A DNA stretch of 64,000 bases, taken from NCBI GenBank assembly GCA_030761205.1, contig JAULJL010000025.1, forward strand, positions 754,001 through 818,000, given 5' to 3'. Position numbers and translations under genes: made by a program. Shown here piece by piece: positions 1-12,000 of the stretch; within the stretch, counting starts at the first letter, position 1, and each line of letters starts with the position of its first letter. The DNA is from Fremontodendron californicum. Its lineage: Eukaryota > Streptophyta > Magnoliopsida > Malvales > Malvaceae. Under the pieces are notes generated by a model. The model searched no databases. It was given only the letters and a program-made list of their open reading frames with translations, and had not been told where the DNA came from.

Positions 1-107
1 AATTTTTTAAGGACAAACTTGGAAATTTGTAAGAAGTTATAAGTGAAGGAAATAAAAGAAGAAAGGATCAAAATGAACATATTAAAAAAGTTTAGGGGCT
101 AAATGGT

Positions 108-330
108 TATTTATAAAAAGTTGAGGGACTAATATGCAATTATCCCAAAAACAAAACAAAATATCACTTATCTTCATCTTTCTCTCCCGAAAACACTAGA
201 ATTCTGCTTCTCTTCTTCAAGTGGCAGCCGGCCACTCTCATCCTCTCTCTCTCTCAAATTTCTCTTCAAGTATTCCACCATAATCTCAACAACAATTACA
301 TCCAAGGTTAGTTTCTTGATAAATTCTTCA
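108..330 (+). promoter_or_regulatory. Candidate LTR promoter and 5' leader with splice-donor-like site
   Basis: A TATA-like box TATAAAA lies at 112-118. It is followed at about 150-290 by a CT-rich stretch typical of plant 5' leaders, and then by AAG|GTTAGT with the GT at 307-308, which reads like a 5' splice donor. Acceptor-like TGCAG sites exist far downstream, before 1771 and at about 2345-2350. The same block is conserved in the other LTR copies (5730-5950, and reversed in element B). Transcription start and splicing are inference only. Confidence 0.35.
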
Positions 331-1428
331 TTTTCTTTAGATATTCTACTTAAGCATGCTAAGATCTTTGCTCCATAAACATGTTAAGGTCTGAAATCCA
401 TCTATTAAGTATGAATTTTACTCAACTTGGTAAGAATTAAAAGGATTTGAAAGCATGAACAAGAATATAGGAAGAAAAAGCAAAACAGGGGAATCTGAGC
501 ATGCTTACTGTTCGGATTTTCTGGGTTTGGCACAGTTGGGTTTATATTTTTTTTGATATTTTTCCTAGAAACTAGACTTCAATATGAGAATTTTGGTTTT
601 TGAATCACCCAAAACCGATCAGCGGTTAAAAAGATAAAATTCGGTGAAGTTGGCTGTTCTGTGTTGATCCCTGTTTCAGCATAGTTTCGGGTTTTATCAA
701 ATTTGATCAAAATCTTGTTCTAATTGTATAAGTTAGTTATTTTCTTCATAAATTAGACTTATTGGTGCCAAACTCAAGTTATGATTTTCTAATCTAACTT
801 GATATTAAGGAATTTATTGCTTAGGATTATTATAGTACTATTGATGGTTATGGATTATGAAAATCTCTAAGGCATGGAATACTAGAAAGGAATTTGATAA
901 GACATGAACATGGAGTTGAATATTTGGAGAAAATGATTATGGAAATGATATTAAAAATTTGGGATATGTTGTTTTGAGTATGAGGAATTAGTATTGACCT
1001 TGAGGGAAGATTATGAGACTTAAGTTGCATTCAAAATTGTGTAATGCTTTGAGCATGTATAGATACTAATTATTGTTAATCTCTAGGCCACGTAGATCCG
1101 ACGTCACCTATGGATCCCAAGTTTCAGGTCGAGGTGTACAGTGAGATCATCTCAAGGATTGTGAGTAGACGACAACTATAGTTATTTGAAATTTCTTTAA
1201 TTATAATTATATATATTTTTTTAGCATATATATTTATTTTACTTATTAAAGGTATATATGATATTTAATCATATGAATTGATTTGTTATTAAAGTAGTTT
1301 TATTTCAAGAAATATTATATCGAGTAAGTTGGTTGATTTTATGAAATATGATTTTACATAGAATTTGACGTACATGGTTTTGGCTCCACCTGACTTAATG
1401 TATGAGATTATTTCCTTGACCGGAATAC

Positions 1429-1650
1429 GGGAGCTGCGTGCTACGCCTTTGTGGCGGGAGCCACCTCCAGAGTCCCCATTCCGTGATATTAGACCGGAAC
1501 ACGGGAGCTGCGTGCTACGCCTTTGTGGCGGGAGCCACCTCCAGAGTCCCTATTCCGTGATATTATACTGCGGTATGGGAGCTGCGTGCTACGCCTTTGT
1601 GGTGGGAGCCACCTCCAGAGTCCCTATCCCATTATATTTGCCTTTTGGGG
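1429..1650 (+). repeat. 74-bp tandem repeat inside LTR, three copies
   Basis: Copies start at 1429, 1503 and 1577, each beginning GGGAGCTGCGTGCTACG. They are much richer in G and C than the surrounding LTR. Each carries GTGGC-GGGA-GCCAC (third copy GTGGT on the left arm), a small perfect or wobble-paired stem with a GNRA-type loop if transcribed. Element B LTRs also have three copies, whereas the 3' LTR of element A and the fragment at 16739-17775 have two. Confidence 0.9.
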
Positions 1651-2423
1651 GCACATCATAGTGACACATATGCCTTTGGGGCGTCCTATGGTGGTATTGG
1701 CCTTTGGGGCCGGCTACTAGTATGCCTACATGGATATTGCTTGGTTATTTCATGGATGTACTCTTATGCAGGACAGAAAGTTGGAGCCCAATTATACGGA
1801 ACTTGATTTACTTTACAGATTTTATTCATTGATTTAATATTATAATATTGTTATACATTTGAAAACTTTGCTACGTCTTTGAATTACTCATTATGATTTT
1901 ATTATTATTTATTTTGAAAATGTCTATTATGTTTTAAAGGATTATAATCATAGTTTTCAAATGTTTTAAAAGTTGTTTACTCACTGAGATATTCATATAT
2001 CTCACCTTTTCATATTCTTATTTTCAGGTGATAATTTAGGTGTCGGGATTGCAACCTTCCTCTATTTTTTTTTTTTTTTTCTTCAAATAGTATTTTGACG
2101 TGGTGGGCATCATACTAAAAATTTATTGAAGTCTTGATCTTTTGATGTTTTTATCTAGTAAACCTTGCTGAGATAGGTTTACTTTTGGATATATTATATG
2201 TATACATTTGAAGATATGAGACAAAAGATCAGTATGTTTTGACTTGAGAATAAATTGATCATGGATAATTTTTGAATATGATGGATATATGTGATAATAG
2301 TATTGAGAAATATTGCTGGTTGAGGATATGAATTGAGTATTATTTGCAGGAAGGTTTATAGTTGAGATAGAAAGGAAACTCTGCCGGATTTTAGGTAGAT
2401 TATTCGGACAGGGTGTTACAATT

Positions 2424-2435
2424 TGGTATCAGAGC
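2424..2435 (+). other. Primer-binding site, initiator tRNA-Met
   Basis: TGGTATCAGAGC, three bases after the LTR end. It is complementary to the 3' end of plant initiator tRNA-Met including CCA, the usual primer of plant Ty3/gypsy chromoviruses. Element B has the same site at 39402-39413 on the other strand. Confidence 0.93.
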
Positions 2436-2514
2436 CAGGTTATAGGTCCTGTAGACTTAGAAACTGTTTGTTGAAGTATTAAAATATTGTCACTTGTGTA
2501 AGAAATTAGACACG

Positions 2515-3198
2515 ATGCCACCACGTCGAAGAGGAAGGCCTAGAATCAATCCCCTAGCCCAAAATAGGGATAGGAATTGAAATGTGAATATTGATGAGCA
2601 AATTGGAGAACAAGCTTCAGCTGTTGGTTCATCTTCTGTTGCTGCATCCTCAGCAGCACCTCCAGCAGCTGATCGTAATTTAGCTGAGGCAGTTGCGGCC
2701 TTGGCAAGAGTAATTCCCGCTTTGACTCCCCCTGCTGAAAAGGGGATAGTTGATTACTGTAAAGATTTGAAGAATATGGGTTGCAAGATTTTCACGGGGT
2801 CTTTGGAATCAGATTTAGCCTGGTCATGGCTACAAAAATTTGAGACTACTTCCATTACTCTTCAGATTCCCGAGCCTATGAGGTTACCATGTGCGGTGTA
2901 ATTTTTGGAGGATCATGCACACACATGGTGGAAAACTACAGTGCAAAGGTATGTTGGACATCCTGCCCTAACCTGGGCAGATTTTCGAAGAGAGTTTGAA
3001 GAAAAATACTATTCTCGGGCCTTGCGGGAAAAGAAATGGACTGAGTTTATGAATTTAAAACAGGGTGGTATGTCAGTAGCAGAGTACGAGCAAAAATTCA
3101 GTGAACTATCAGAATTTGCTCCATCGGTAGTAGCCAACGATGCTGATAGATGCAAGAAATTCCAAGATGGGCTACATGTTATATTCGAGATAGGTTGA
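2515..3198 (+). pseudogene. gag remnant of element A
   Basis: The family start is probably the ATG at 2515-2517, which opens an Arg-rich N-terminus (MPPRRRGRPR). That frame is closed by TGA at 2578-2580, but the same frame reopens as the gag body and runs to TAA at 2899-2901, then continues again from 2902. It contains the retrotransposon gag core (about 70 residues around the WWKTTVQRYVG and EFEEKYYSRALREKKW motifs), which builds the particle shell. At about 3180 one base is missing relative to element B, giving TGA at 3196-3198. The zinc knuckle and protease that should follow are absent because of the deletion at 3202-3205. Nonfunctional. Confidence 0.92.
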
Positions 3199-5539
3199 CG
3201 ACCCTACTTAGATAAGTTTGTTATTGTTTTCATCGATGACATCCTAGTTTATTCTAGGAATAAGGATGATCATGTGAGCCATTTGAGAACGGTGTTGCAG
3301 ACCATGCGTGAAAAGCAACTTTATGCTAAATTTTCCAAGTGTAAAATCTAAGAAAGGGATTTTTGTGGATCCACAAAAGATAGAAACTGTAGTTGCTTGG
3401 GAAAGACCCACTAATGTCACAGAAATTAGGAGCTTTCTCGGATTGGCAGGGTACTATCGAAGATTCGTGGAAGGATTTTCCATGTTTGCCTCTCATTTGT
3501 CAAAACTAACAAGGAAGCATGCTAAGTTTGAGTGGACTGACAAATGTGAGCAAGCTTTCCAAGAGCTCAAGTGTAGATTGACCACAGCACCAGTTCTTAC
3601 ACTACCATCAGGGACTGGAAGCTTTGTGGTATACAGTGATGCCTCGAGGCGAGGTTTGGGTTACATTTTGATGCAACATGGGAAGGTGATAGCTTATGCT
3701 TCTCGACAAATGAAACAGCATGAGCAAAACTATCCCACTCATGATTTGGAGTTGGCGGCAGTGGTGTTTCCACTGAAAATTTGGAGGCATTATTTATTTG
3801 GAGAAAAATGTACAATCTACACTGATCATAAGAGTCTGAAATATCTGATGGATCAGAAAGAATTAAACTTGAGGCAAAGGAGATGGTTGGAATTGATAAA
3901 AGATTATGACTGTGTAATTGACTACCACCCAGGAAAGGCCAATGTAGTGGCCGATGCTCTTAGTAGAAAGTCTTCTAGTTCTCTTGCTCATATTCGAGCA
4001 ATTCAGAAACCCTTACAAAATGAGTTGAAGTCTTTACCTTTAGAATTGATGATTATTGAGAATAATCTCCTGATAACCCACTTGAAGGTTAAACCGATTC
4101 ATATTGATTGGATACGTGAAGCACAGAATAATGACCCTTTGCTGGTAAAGTTAAAGCAAGAAGTAAATGATGGTGTGAGGACTGACTTTCAAATAAAAGA
4201 TGAGGATGTATTGATAATGAAAAATAGGCTTTGTGTGCCTCAGGATGAAGAACTCCGGAAGGTGATTTTGGAGGAAGCTCATAATGCACCATACGCGTTA
4301 CATCCAGGTAGTGTGAAGATGTATCGAACCTTAAGAGAACATTATTGGTGGCAAGGTATGAAACGGGACATAGCTGAGTTTGTTTCTAGATGCTTGGTAT
4401 GCCAACAAATTAAAGCCGAGCATCAAAAACCTTCTGGGAAATTGAACCCCCTACCTATTCCTCAATGGAAGTGGGAAGATATTGCTATGGATTTCATTTT
4501 GGGATTGCCAAGAACACAGTCTGGTTATGATAGTATTTGGGTGATTGTTGATCGTTTGTCAAAATCAGCTCACCTTTTGCCAGTCAAGAAGACTTTTTCC
4601 ATGGAAAGACTGGCTAAACTTTATTTGAACGAAATTGTTAGGTTACATGGTGCCCCAGTATCAATTGTATCTGATCGAGACCCCCGATTCACATCTCGAT
4701 TTTGGCCAAGTTTGCAGAATGCTATGGGCACTAAACTCAAGTTTAGTACTGCTTTTCATCCTCAGATGGATGGACAATTTGAATGGACAATTCAAATTTT
4801 GGAAGATATGCTCAGATCTTGTATTATGGAATTCAAAGGAAACTGGGATGAACACTTGCCTCTAGCAGAGTTTGCATATAACAATAGTTATCAGTCCAGC
4901 ATCGACATGGCTCCGTTTGAAGCTTTGTACGGAAGGAAGTGCAGAACTCCAGTGTGTTGGGATGATACAGATGAAAGGAAATTACTAGGTCCAAAATTTT
5001 TTATGATGACTGCAGACAAAGTTAAGGTAATTCGGGAAAAGATAAAAATAGCTCAAGATTGACAAAAGAGCTATGCAGATAATCGGAGAAAAGATTTAGA
5101 GTTTGAAGTTTGTGATATGATATTTTTGAAAGTGACTCCTTGGAAGGGAGTAATCCGGTTTGGAAGACGAGGAAAGTTGGGTCCTCGATATATAGGGCCG
5201 TATGAGATCATTGAACGGATTGGCCCAGTTGCTTATAGATTGTCCTTACCAGAAGAATTTTTATGAATTCATAATGTGTTCCATGTTTCTATGCTCCGAA
5301 AGTACATTTTTGATTCTTCACATATATTGAAGGACTTGCCTATGGAAATTGAGGAAAATTTAACTTATGAAGAGCAGCCGGTTGAGATTTTGGATAGAAA
5401 GGACCAAGTTCTAAGGACTAAGACTATTCCATTAGTGAAAGTTCTTTGGAGGAATCATTCATATGAAGAAGCTATATGGGAAAGGGACGAAGATATGCGG
5501 ACTCAATATTCTCACTTGTTCAATCAAGTTGGTAAGTAA
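3199..5539 (+). pseudogene. pol remnant of element A: partial RT, RNase H, integrase, chromodomain
   Basis: It begins in the middle of RT, just before the FIDDILVYSR active-site motif. A second deletion after 3342 removes about 40 bp and leaves TAA at 3349-3351. From 3353 the frame is open to 5062 and covers the RT C-terminus, RNase H (YSDASRRGLGY, YTDHKSL, VADALSRK), the integrase HHCC finger (AHNAPYALHPG, CLVC) and the integrase core. The core shows changes relative to element B: the first Asp is kept in AMDF, but the E-bearing motif reads DGQFEWT. TGA at 5060-5062 and TGA at 5264-5266 interrupt what is otherwise open reading into the chromodomain (5276-5539, ending ...FNQVGK). Confidence 0.93.
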
Positions 5540-5560
5540 ATTTCGAGGACGAAATTTTTC

Positions 5561-5574
5561 TAAGGGGGGTAAGT
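5561..5574 (+). other. Polypurine tract of element A
   Basis: TAAGGGGGGTAAGT lies directly before the 3' LTR start TGTAACAACC at 5575. It is the expected primer for plus-strand DNA synthesis. The same tract is present reversed at 34576-34590 in element B. Confidence 0.88.
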
Positions 5575-7968
5575 TGTAACAACCGAGGTTACGTATAATC
5601 ATGTAAAGTTAAATCCCGAAATTTTTTAAGGACAAACTTGGAAATTTGTAAGAAGTTATAAGTGAAGGAAATAAAAGAAGAAAGGATCAAAATGAACATA
5701 TTAAAAAAGTTTAGGGGCTAAATGGTTATTTATAAAAAGTTGAGGGACTAATATGCAATTATCCCAAAAACAAAACAAAATATCACTTATCTTCATCTTT
5801 CTCTCCCGAAAACACTAGAATTCTGCTTCTCTTCTTCAAGTGGCAGCCGGCCACTCCCATCCTCTCTCTCTCTCAAATTTCTCTTCAAGTATTCCACCAT
5901 AATCTCAATAACAATTACATCCAAGGTTAGTTTCTTGATAAATTCTTCATTTTCTTTAGATATTCTACTTAAGCATGCTAAGATCTTTGCTCCATAAACA
6001 TGTTAAGGTCTGAAATCCATCTATTAAGTATGAATTTTACTCAACTTGGTAAGAATTAAAAGGATTTGAAAGCATGAACAAGAATATAGGAAGAAAAAGC
6101 AAAACAGGGGAATCTGAGCATGCTTACTGTTCGGATTTTCTGGGTTCGGCACAGTTGGGTTTATATTTTTTTGATATTTTTCCTAGAAACTAGACTTCAA
6201 TATGAGAATTTTGGTTTTTGTATCACCCAAAACCGATCAGCGGTTAAAAAGATAAAATTCGGTGAAGTTGGCTGTTCTGTGTTGATCCCTGTTTCAGCAT
6301 AGTTTCGGGTTTTATCAAATTTGATCAAAATCTTGTTCTAATTGTTTAAGTTAGTTATTTTCTTCATAAATTAGACTTATTGGTGCCAAACTCAAGTTAT
6401 GATTTTCTAATCTAACTTGATATTAAGGAATTTATTGCTTAAGATTATTATAGTACTATTGATGGTTATGGATTATGAAAATCTCTAAGGCATGGAATAC
6501 TAGAAAGGAATTTGATAAGGACATGAATATGGAGTTGAATATTTGGAGAAAATGATTATGGAAATGATATTAAAAATTTGGGATATGTTGTTTTGAGTAT
6601 GAGGAATTAGTATTGACCTTGAGGGAAGATTATGAGACTTAAGTTGCATTCAAAATTGTGTAATGCTTTGAGCATGTATAGATACTAATTATTGTTAATC
6701 TCTAGGCCACGTAGATCCGACGTCACCTATGGATCCCGAAGTTTCAGGTCGAGGTGTACAGTGAGATCATCTCAAGGATTGTGAGTAGACGACAACTATA
6801 GTTATTTGAAATTTCTTTAATTATAATTATATATATTTTTTTAGCATATATATTTATTTTACTTATTAAAGGTATATACGATATTTAATCATATGAATTG
6901 ATTTGTTATTAAAGTAGTTTTATTTCAAGAAATATTATATCGAGTAAGTTGGTTGATTTTATGAAATATGATTTTACATAGAATTTGACGTACATGGTTT
7001 TGGCTCCACCTGACTTAATGTATGAGATTATTTCCTTGACCGGAATACGGGAGCTGCGTGCTACGCCTTTGTGGCGGGAGCCACCTCCAGAGTCCCTATT
7101 CCGTGATATTATACTGGGGTATGGGAGCTGCGTGCTACGCCTTTGTGGTGGGAGCCACCTCTAGAGTCCCTATCCCATTATATTTGCCTTTTGGGGGCAC
7201 ATCATAGTGACACATATGCCTTTGGGGCGTCCTATGGTGGTATTGGCCTTTGGGGCCGGCTACTAGTATGCCTACATGGATATTGCTTGGTTATTTCATG
7301 GATGTACTCTTATGCAGGACAGAAAGTTGGAGCCCAATTATACGGAACTTGATTTACTTTACAGATTTTATTCATTGATTTAATATTATAATATTGTTAT
7401 ACATTTGAAAACTTTGCTACGTCTTTGAATTACTCATTATGATTTTATTATTATTTATTTTGAAAATGTCTATTATGTTTTAAAGGATTATAATCATAGT
7501 TTTCAAATGTTTTAAAAGTTGTTTACTCACTGAGATATTCATATATCTCACCTTTTCATATTCTTATTTTCAGGTGATAATTTAGGTGTCGGGATTGCAA
7601 CCTTCCTCTATTTTTATTTATTTTTTTGCTTCAAATAGTATTTTGACGTGGTGGGCATCATACTAAAAATTTATTGAAGTCTTGATCTTTTGATGTTTTT
7701 ATCTAGTAAACCTTGCTGAGATAGGTTTACTTTTGGATATATTATATGTATACATTTGAAGATATGAGACAAAAGATCAGTATGTTTTGACTTGAGAATA
7801 AATTGATCATGGATAATTTTTGAATATGATGGATATATGTGATAATAGTATTGAGAAATATTGCTGGTTGAGGATATGAATTGAGTATTATTTGCAGGAA
7901 GGTTTATAGTTGAGATAGAAAGGAAACTCTGCCGGATTTTAGGTAGATTATTCGGACAGGGTGTTACA
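5575..7968 (+). repeat. 3' LTR of element A
   Basis: 2394 bp, starting TGTAACAACC and ending GGGTGTTACA. It aligns with 1-2420 with scattered substitutions and short indels (for example a different poly-T tract near 7610) and has two 74-bp repeats (7049 and 7123). The divergence from its partner LTR is clearly larger than in element B, so element A is the older insertion. Confidence 0.95.
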
Positions 7969-9066
7969 TCTCAAGGAAGAAAAATTACCTAATTTAGGGA
8001 TCCGGACAAAATTAGGTGTCTACAACTGCCTCACTTTGGCTATTGTTGAGAATCAAGAATCAGGAAAAGATAAATAAACACTAATTTTGTTCGATTAGTG
8101 AAATCTCATGTGAAGGACAGGAAAGGGAGTTTTCATTTTTTTTCCTTTTTTTGTCATTTTCATTTTTTTTTCATTTACATTTTCCTTTTTATTTTTATTT
8201 ATGTTTTTTTTTTCTTTCTGATAAACAGCTGTAAATAGAAGATTTTGTCCTTAAATTGAGTTCCTTGACTAGTCAAGGCTCGACCCGTCTTAAGAAAACG
8301 AGTTCAATTTCCAAGAGAAGACACTAGAAGATTTTGTCCTTAAATTAAGTTACCTGACTAATCAAGGTTCGACCCGTCTTAAGGAAACGAGTTCGATTTG
8401 CAAGAGAAGAAAATAGAAGATTTTTTCCTTAAATTGAGTTCCCTGACTAATCAAGGCTTGACCCATTTTAAGGAAACAAGTACGGTTTGCAAGAGAAGAA
8501 AATTGGAGATTTTGTCCTTAAATTGAGTTCCCTGACTAATCAAGACTCGACCCGTCTTAAGGAAATGAGTTCGATTTGAAAGAGAGGAAAATAGAAAATT
8601 TTGTCCTTAAATTGAGTTCCCTGACTAATCAAGGCTTAACCCATCTTAAGGAAACGAGCTCGATTCGCAAGAGAAGAGAATACTGGGGCTCGACTCATTT
8701 GAGAAGCAAAATGAGTTCGATTTGCAAGAGAAGAAAATAGAAAATTTTGTCCTTAAATTGAGTTCCCTGACTAATCAAGGCTCGACCCGTCTTAAGGAAA
8801 CGAGTTCGATTTGCAAGAGAAGTAAATAGAAGATTTTGTCCTTAAATTGAGTTCCCTGACTAATCAAGGCTCGACCCATCTTAAGGAAATGAGTTCGATT
8901 TGCAGGAGAATAAAATACAAAATTTTGTCCTTAAATTGAGTTACCTGACTAATCAAGGCTGGACCCGTCTTAAGGAAACGAGTTCGATTTGCAAGAGAAG
9001 AAAATACCAAGGCTCGAGTCATTTGAGAAGCAAAACGAGTTCGATTTGCAAGAAAAGAAAATACAT
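7969..9066 (-). mobile_element. 3' end of a second LTR-retrotransposon family (Ogre/Tat-like), with LTR start
   Basis: Read on the minus strand, an internal region with tandem repeats (9066 down to 8241) leads through a polypyrimidine/polypurine zone and GTGAGGCAGT at about 8025-8034 into an LTR start TGTAGACACCTAATTTTGTC whose first base is 8024. The LTR is cut at 7969 by element A. The same LTR start occurs at 28127 on the plus strand. The terminal motif, the purine-rich run before it and a minisatellite just before the 3' LTR resemble what is known of Ogre/Tat elements, but no coding domain is present here to confirm the family. Confidence 0.6.
8241..9066. repeat. 89-bp tandem repeat, about nine units
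   Basis: Units start (GATTTTGTCC) at 8241, 8330, 8419, 8508, 8597, 8743, 8832 and 8921, with a shorter unit in between at about 8686 and a partial last unit. The period is 89 bp, and one 57-bp partial unit makes the 146-bp step. Units contain GAGTTCCCTGACTAATCAAG and CTCGACCCGTCTTAAGG. A related four-unit array is at 44853-45188. No coding potential. Confidence 0.93.
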
Positions 9067-12000
9067 TATCATTACAACAAATATATCAATGTAGTTTAAA
9101 TTGTTATATATTACAATTACATAGATAAACAATATATCTATGTAACTGTAATACATCTATGTAATTCTATTCTGTATTTGTAATATATTTTTGTAATTGT
9201 AATAAATCTACGTAATTGTATTATGTTTAAGTAATTGTAATGTATTTATGTAATTGTATTATATCTATGTAATTATAATATATCTATCTAATTGTAATGT
9301 ATCTATGTAGTTGTAATATATTTGTGTATCTATTGTAATATATCTATTAAATTGTAATAGATATTTGTGTATTGTAATATATTACAATTACAAAGATATA
9401 TTACACATTACAATATATACACAAATATATTACAATTGCATAGATATATTACAATTACATGTAATATATTACAACTAAATAGATACATTATAATTACACA
9501 TTAAAAATATTACAATTACATAGATATTTTACAATTACATAAATACATTACAGTTACATATATATATTACAATTACATAGATATATATATTACAATTACA
9601 TAGATATATTACATAGATACATTAGAATTACATAGATATATTACAATTACATAGATATATTACATAGATACATTACAATTACATAGATATATTACAATTA
9701 CATAGATATACTATTACAATTATATAGATATATATCTATATGATTGTAATAGTATATCTATGTAATTGTAATATATTTATGTAATTACATAGATATGTAA
9801 TATATTTGTGTAATTGTAATACATCTATGTAATTGTAATATATCTATGTAATATATGTAATATTTATCTATGTAATATATATGTAATTGTTATATATATC
9901 TATATCTATGTAATATATATCTATGTAATTGTAATGTATCTATGTAATATATCTATGTAATTGTAATATATCTAAGTAACTGTAGTATATCTATGTAATA
10001 TATCTAAGTAATTGTAATATATCTATATAATTATTATATATCTATGTAATTGTAATATATCTATGTAATATATAATGTTTTCGAATTACATTGATATATT
10101 AGAATTACATAGATACATTGGATATATATATATATTACAATTGTAATAGTATATGTAATTGTAATATATATATATATATTACATAGATATATTACAATTA
10201 CATAGATATATTATAATTACATAGATAAATAAATTTATGTGGTACAATTATATTACATAGATATCTATGTAATTCTAATATATACATATATAATTACATA
10301 GATAAATATATTTACTACAATTACAATTATATTACATAAATATATCTATGTAATATATCTATATATTTATGTAATTGTAATATATTATATAAATAACATG
10401 ATAAAATAAACAAAACAGCAACATTAATAAAAAAATGTAGGCCATTCGGCCATGGTGAGAAAAATGTAAAAAAAAAAAATTGTAAAAAAAATATTTAAGA
10501 AAGAGATGAAGAAAGAACTTAAGAAGAACAATGCAAAGCCAACTATATAGGTATATTACAATGTAATTCTAATGTTTTAAGTAATTGTAATATATCTATG
10601 TAATTGTAATACAACTATGCAATTGTAATATATTTATGTAATTGTAATATATCTTTTTAGTTGTAATATATTTACAATTCCCTATCTATGTAACTATAAT
10701 ATATATTTGTAGTTGTAATATATCTGTGTAATTGTAATATATCTATGTAACCATTTAATTGTAATATATGCTTGTAATATCTAATGTTTTTAGTAAGTTT
10801 AATATATCTACATAGATATATTACAATTACAGAGATATATTAGAATTACATAGATATATTACATTAGATATCTATGTAGTTGTAATGTATAAATTACCAA
10901 ATATAATGTTTTAAGTAATTGTAATATATCTATGTAATTCCAATGTTTACATAGATACAATTACATAAAACATTCAAATTACATAGATATATTAGATATG
11001 AATATACATAGATATAATAACATTGATATTTTACAATTACATAAATACATTACAATTACACAGATATATTACAATTACATAGATACATTACAATTATCAA
11101 TCTATGTAATCGTATAATATTACAATAATTCTAATGTAATTGTAAAATATCTATGTAATTGTAATATATCTATGTAGATATATTACAATTCTATTAATTA
11201 CAATTACATAGATATATCTATGTAAGTCTAATGTTTTATGTAATTGTAATATATTTATGTAATTATAATATATCTAATATAATATATTTATGTAATTGTA
11301 ATATTTCAGTAATTATATATATATTACAATTTCCTAGATATATTACATAAATATTTTAAGTAATTGTAATATATCTAATATTTACCATAGATATATTTGT
11401 GTAATTGCAATTGTAATTACACATATTTATGTAATATATCTATGTAATTATAATACATCTACGTAATATATCTATGTTATTGTAATATATCTATGTAATT
11501 ATAATATATCTATGTAATTGGAATATATCTATGTAATTGTAATATATTTGTGTAATTGTAATATATTTATGTCATTGTAATATATCTATGTCTTTGTAAT
11601 GTATCTATGTAATTGTAATATATCTATGTAATTTTAATATATCCATATAATTCTAATGTATCTATGTAATTGTTAAATATCAATTTAATTCTAATGTTTT
11701 AAGTAATTGTAATATATCTATGTATTTGTAATGTATCTATATAATTGTAATATATCTATGTAATTCTAATGTTTTAAGTAATTGTAATATATCTATGTAA
11801 TTGTAATATATTTAAGTAATTCTAATATATCTATGTAATTGTAATGTAATACAATAATTCTAATATATCTATGTAATTCTAATGTTTTAAGTAATTGTAA
11901 TGTATCTATGTAATTGTAATATATTTGTGTAATTACATAGATATATTACAATTACATAAATACATAGATATATTTATGTATATATTACATAGATAGTATT

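Larger units (their letters stand above)
1..2420 (+). repeat. 5' LTR of element A (left edge cut by window)
   Basis: Aligns throughout with 5620-7968. It ends at the inverted-terminus sequence GGGTGTTACA and is followed at once by the primer-binding site. It is 71 bp longer than the matching part of the 3' LTR, mainly because it holds three instead of two copies of a 74-bp internal repeat. The small reading frames inside it are translations of LTR repeats and not genes. Confidence 0.95.
1..7968 (+). mobile_element. Element A: decayed Ty3/gypsy chromovirus-like LTR retrotransposon
   Basis: A complete but inactivated copy apart from its first 45 bases or so, which lie upstream of the window (position 1 aligns with 5620 of the 3' LTR). 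Order: 5' LTR, tRNA-Met primer site, gag, truncated pol, chromodomain, polypurine tract, 3' LTR. Compared with element B (32093-41898) it has lost 1655 bp between gag and RT and a second stretch of about 40 bp in RT, and has several stops. It sits inside another retroelement: the right flank at 7969 continues the sequence found uninterrupted (other strand) at 28127-28185, so the expected target duplication is TCTCA. The domain order and the C-terminal chromodomain point to the Tekay/Del branch, judged from motifs and not from a phylogeny. Confidence 0.95.

Noticed and set aside
1365..1806. Overlapping frames of 65-98 codons in the LTRs (also at 7143, 16805, 32769, 32828, 32937, 40093, 40152, 40261)
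   Set aside because: They are translations of the 74-bp LTR repeat and flanking LTR in several frames; they recur only because the LTR recurs.
3597..3815. Minus-strand frames within pol of elements A and B (for example 3597, 4089, 4661 and plus-strand 36336, 35296)
   Set aside because: They are antisense shadows of RT, RNase H and integrase coding sequence.
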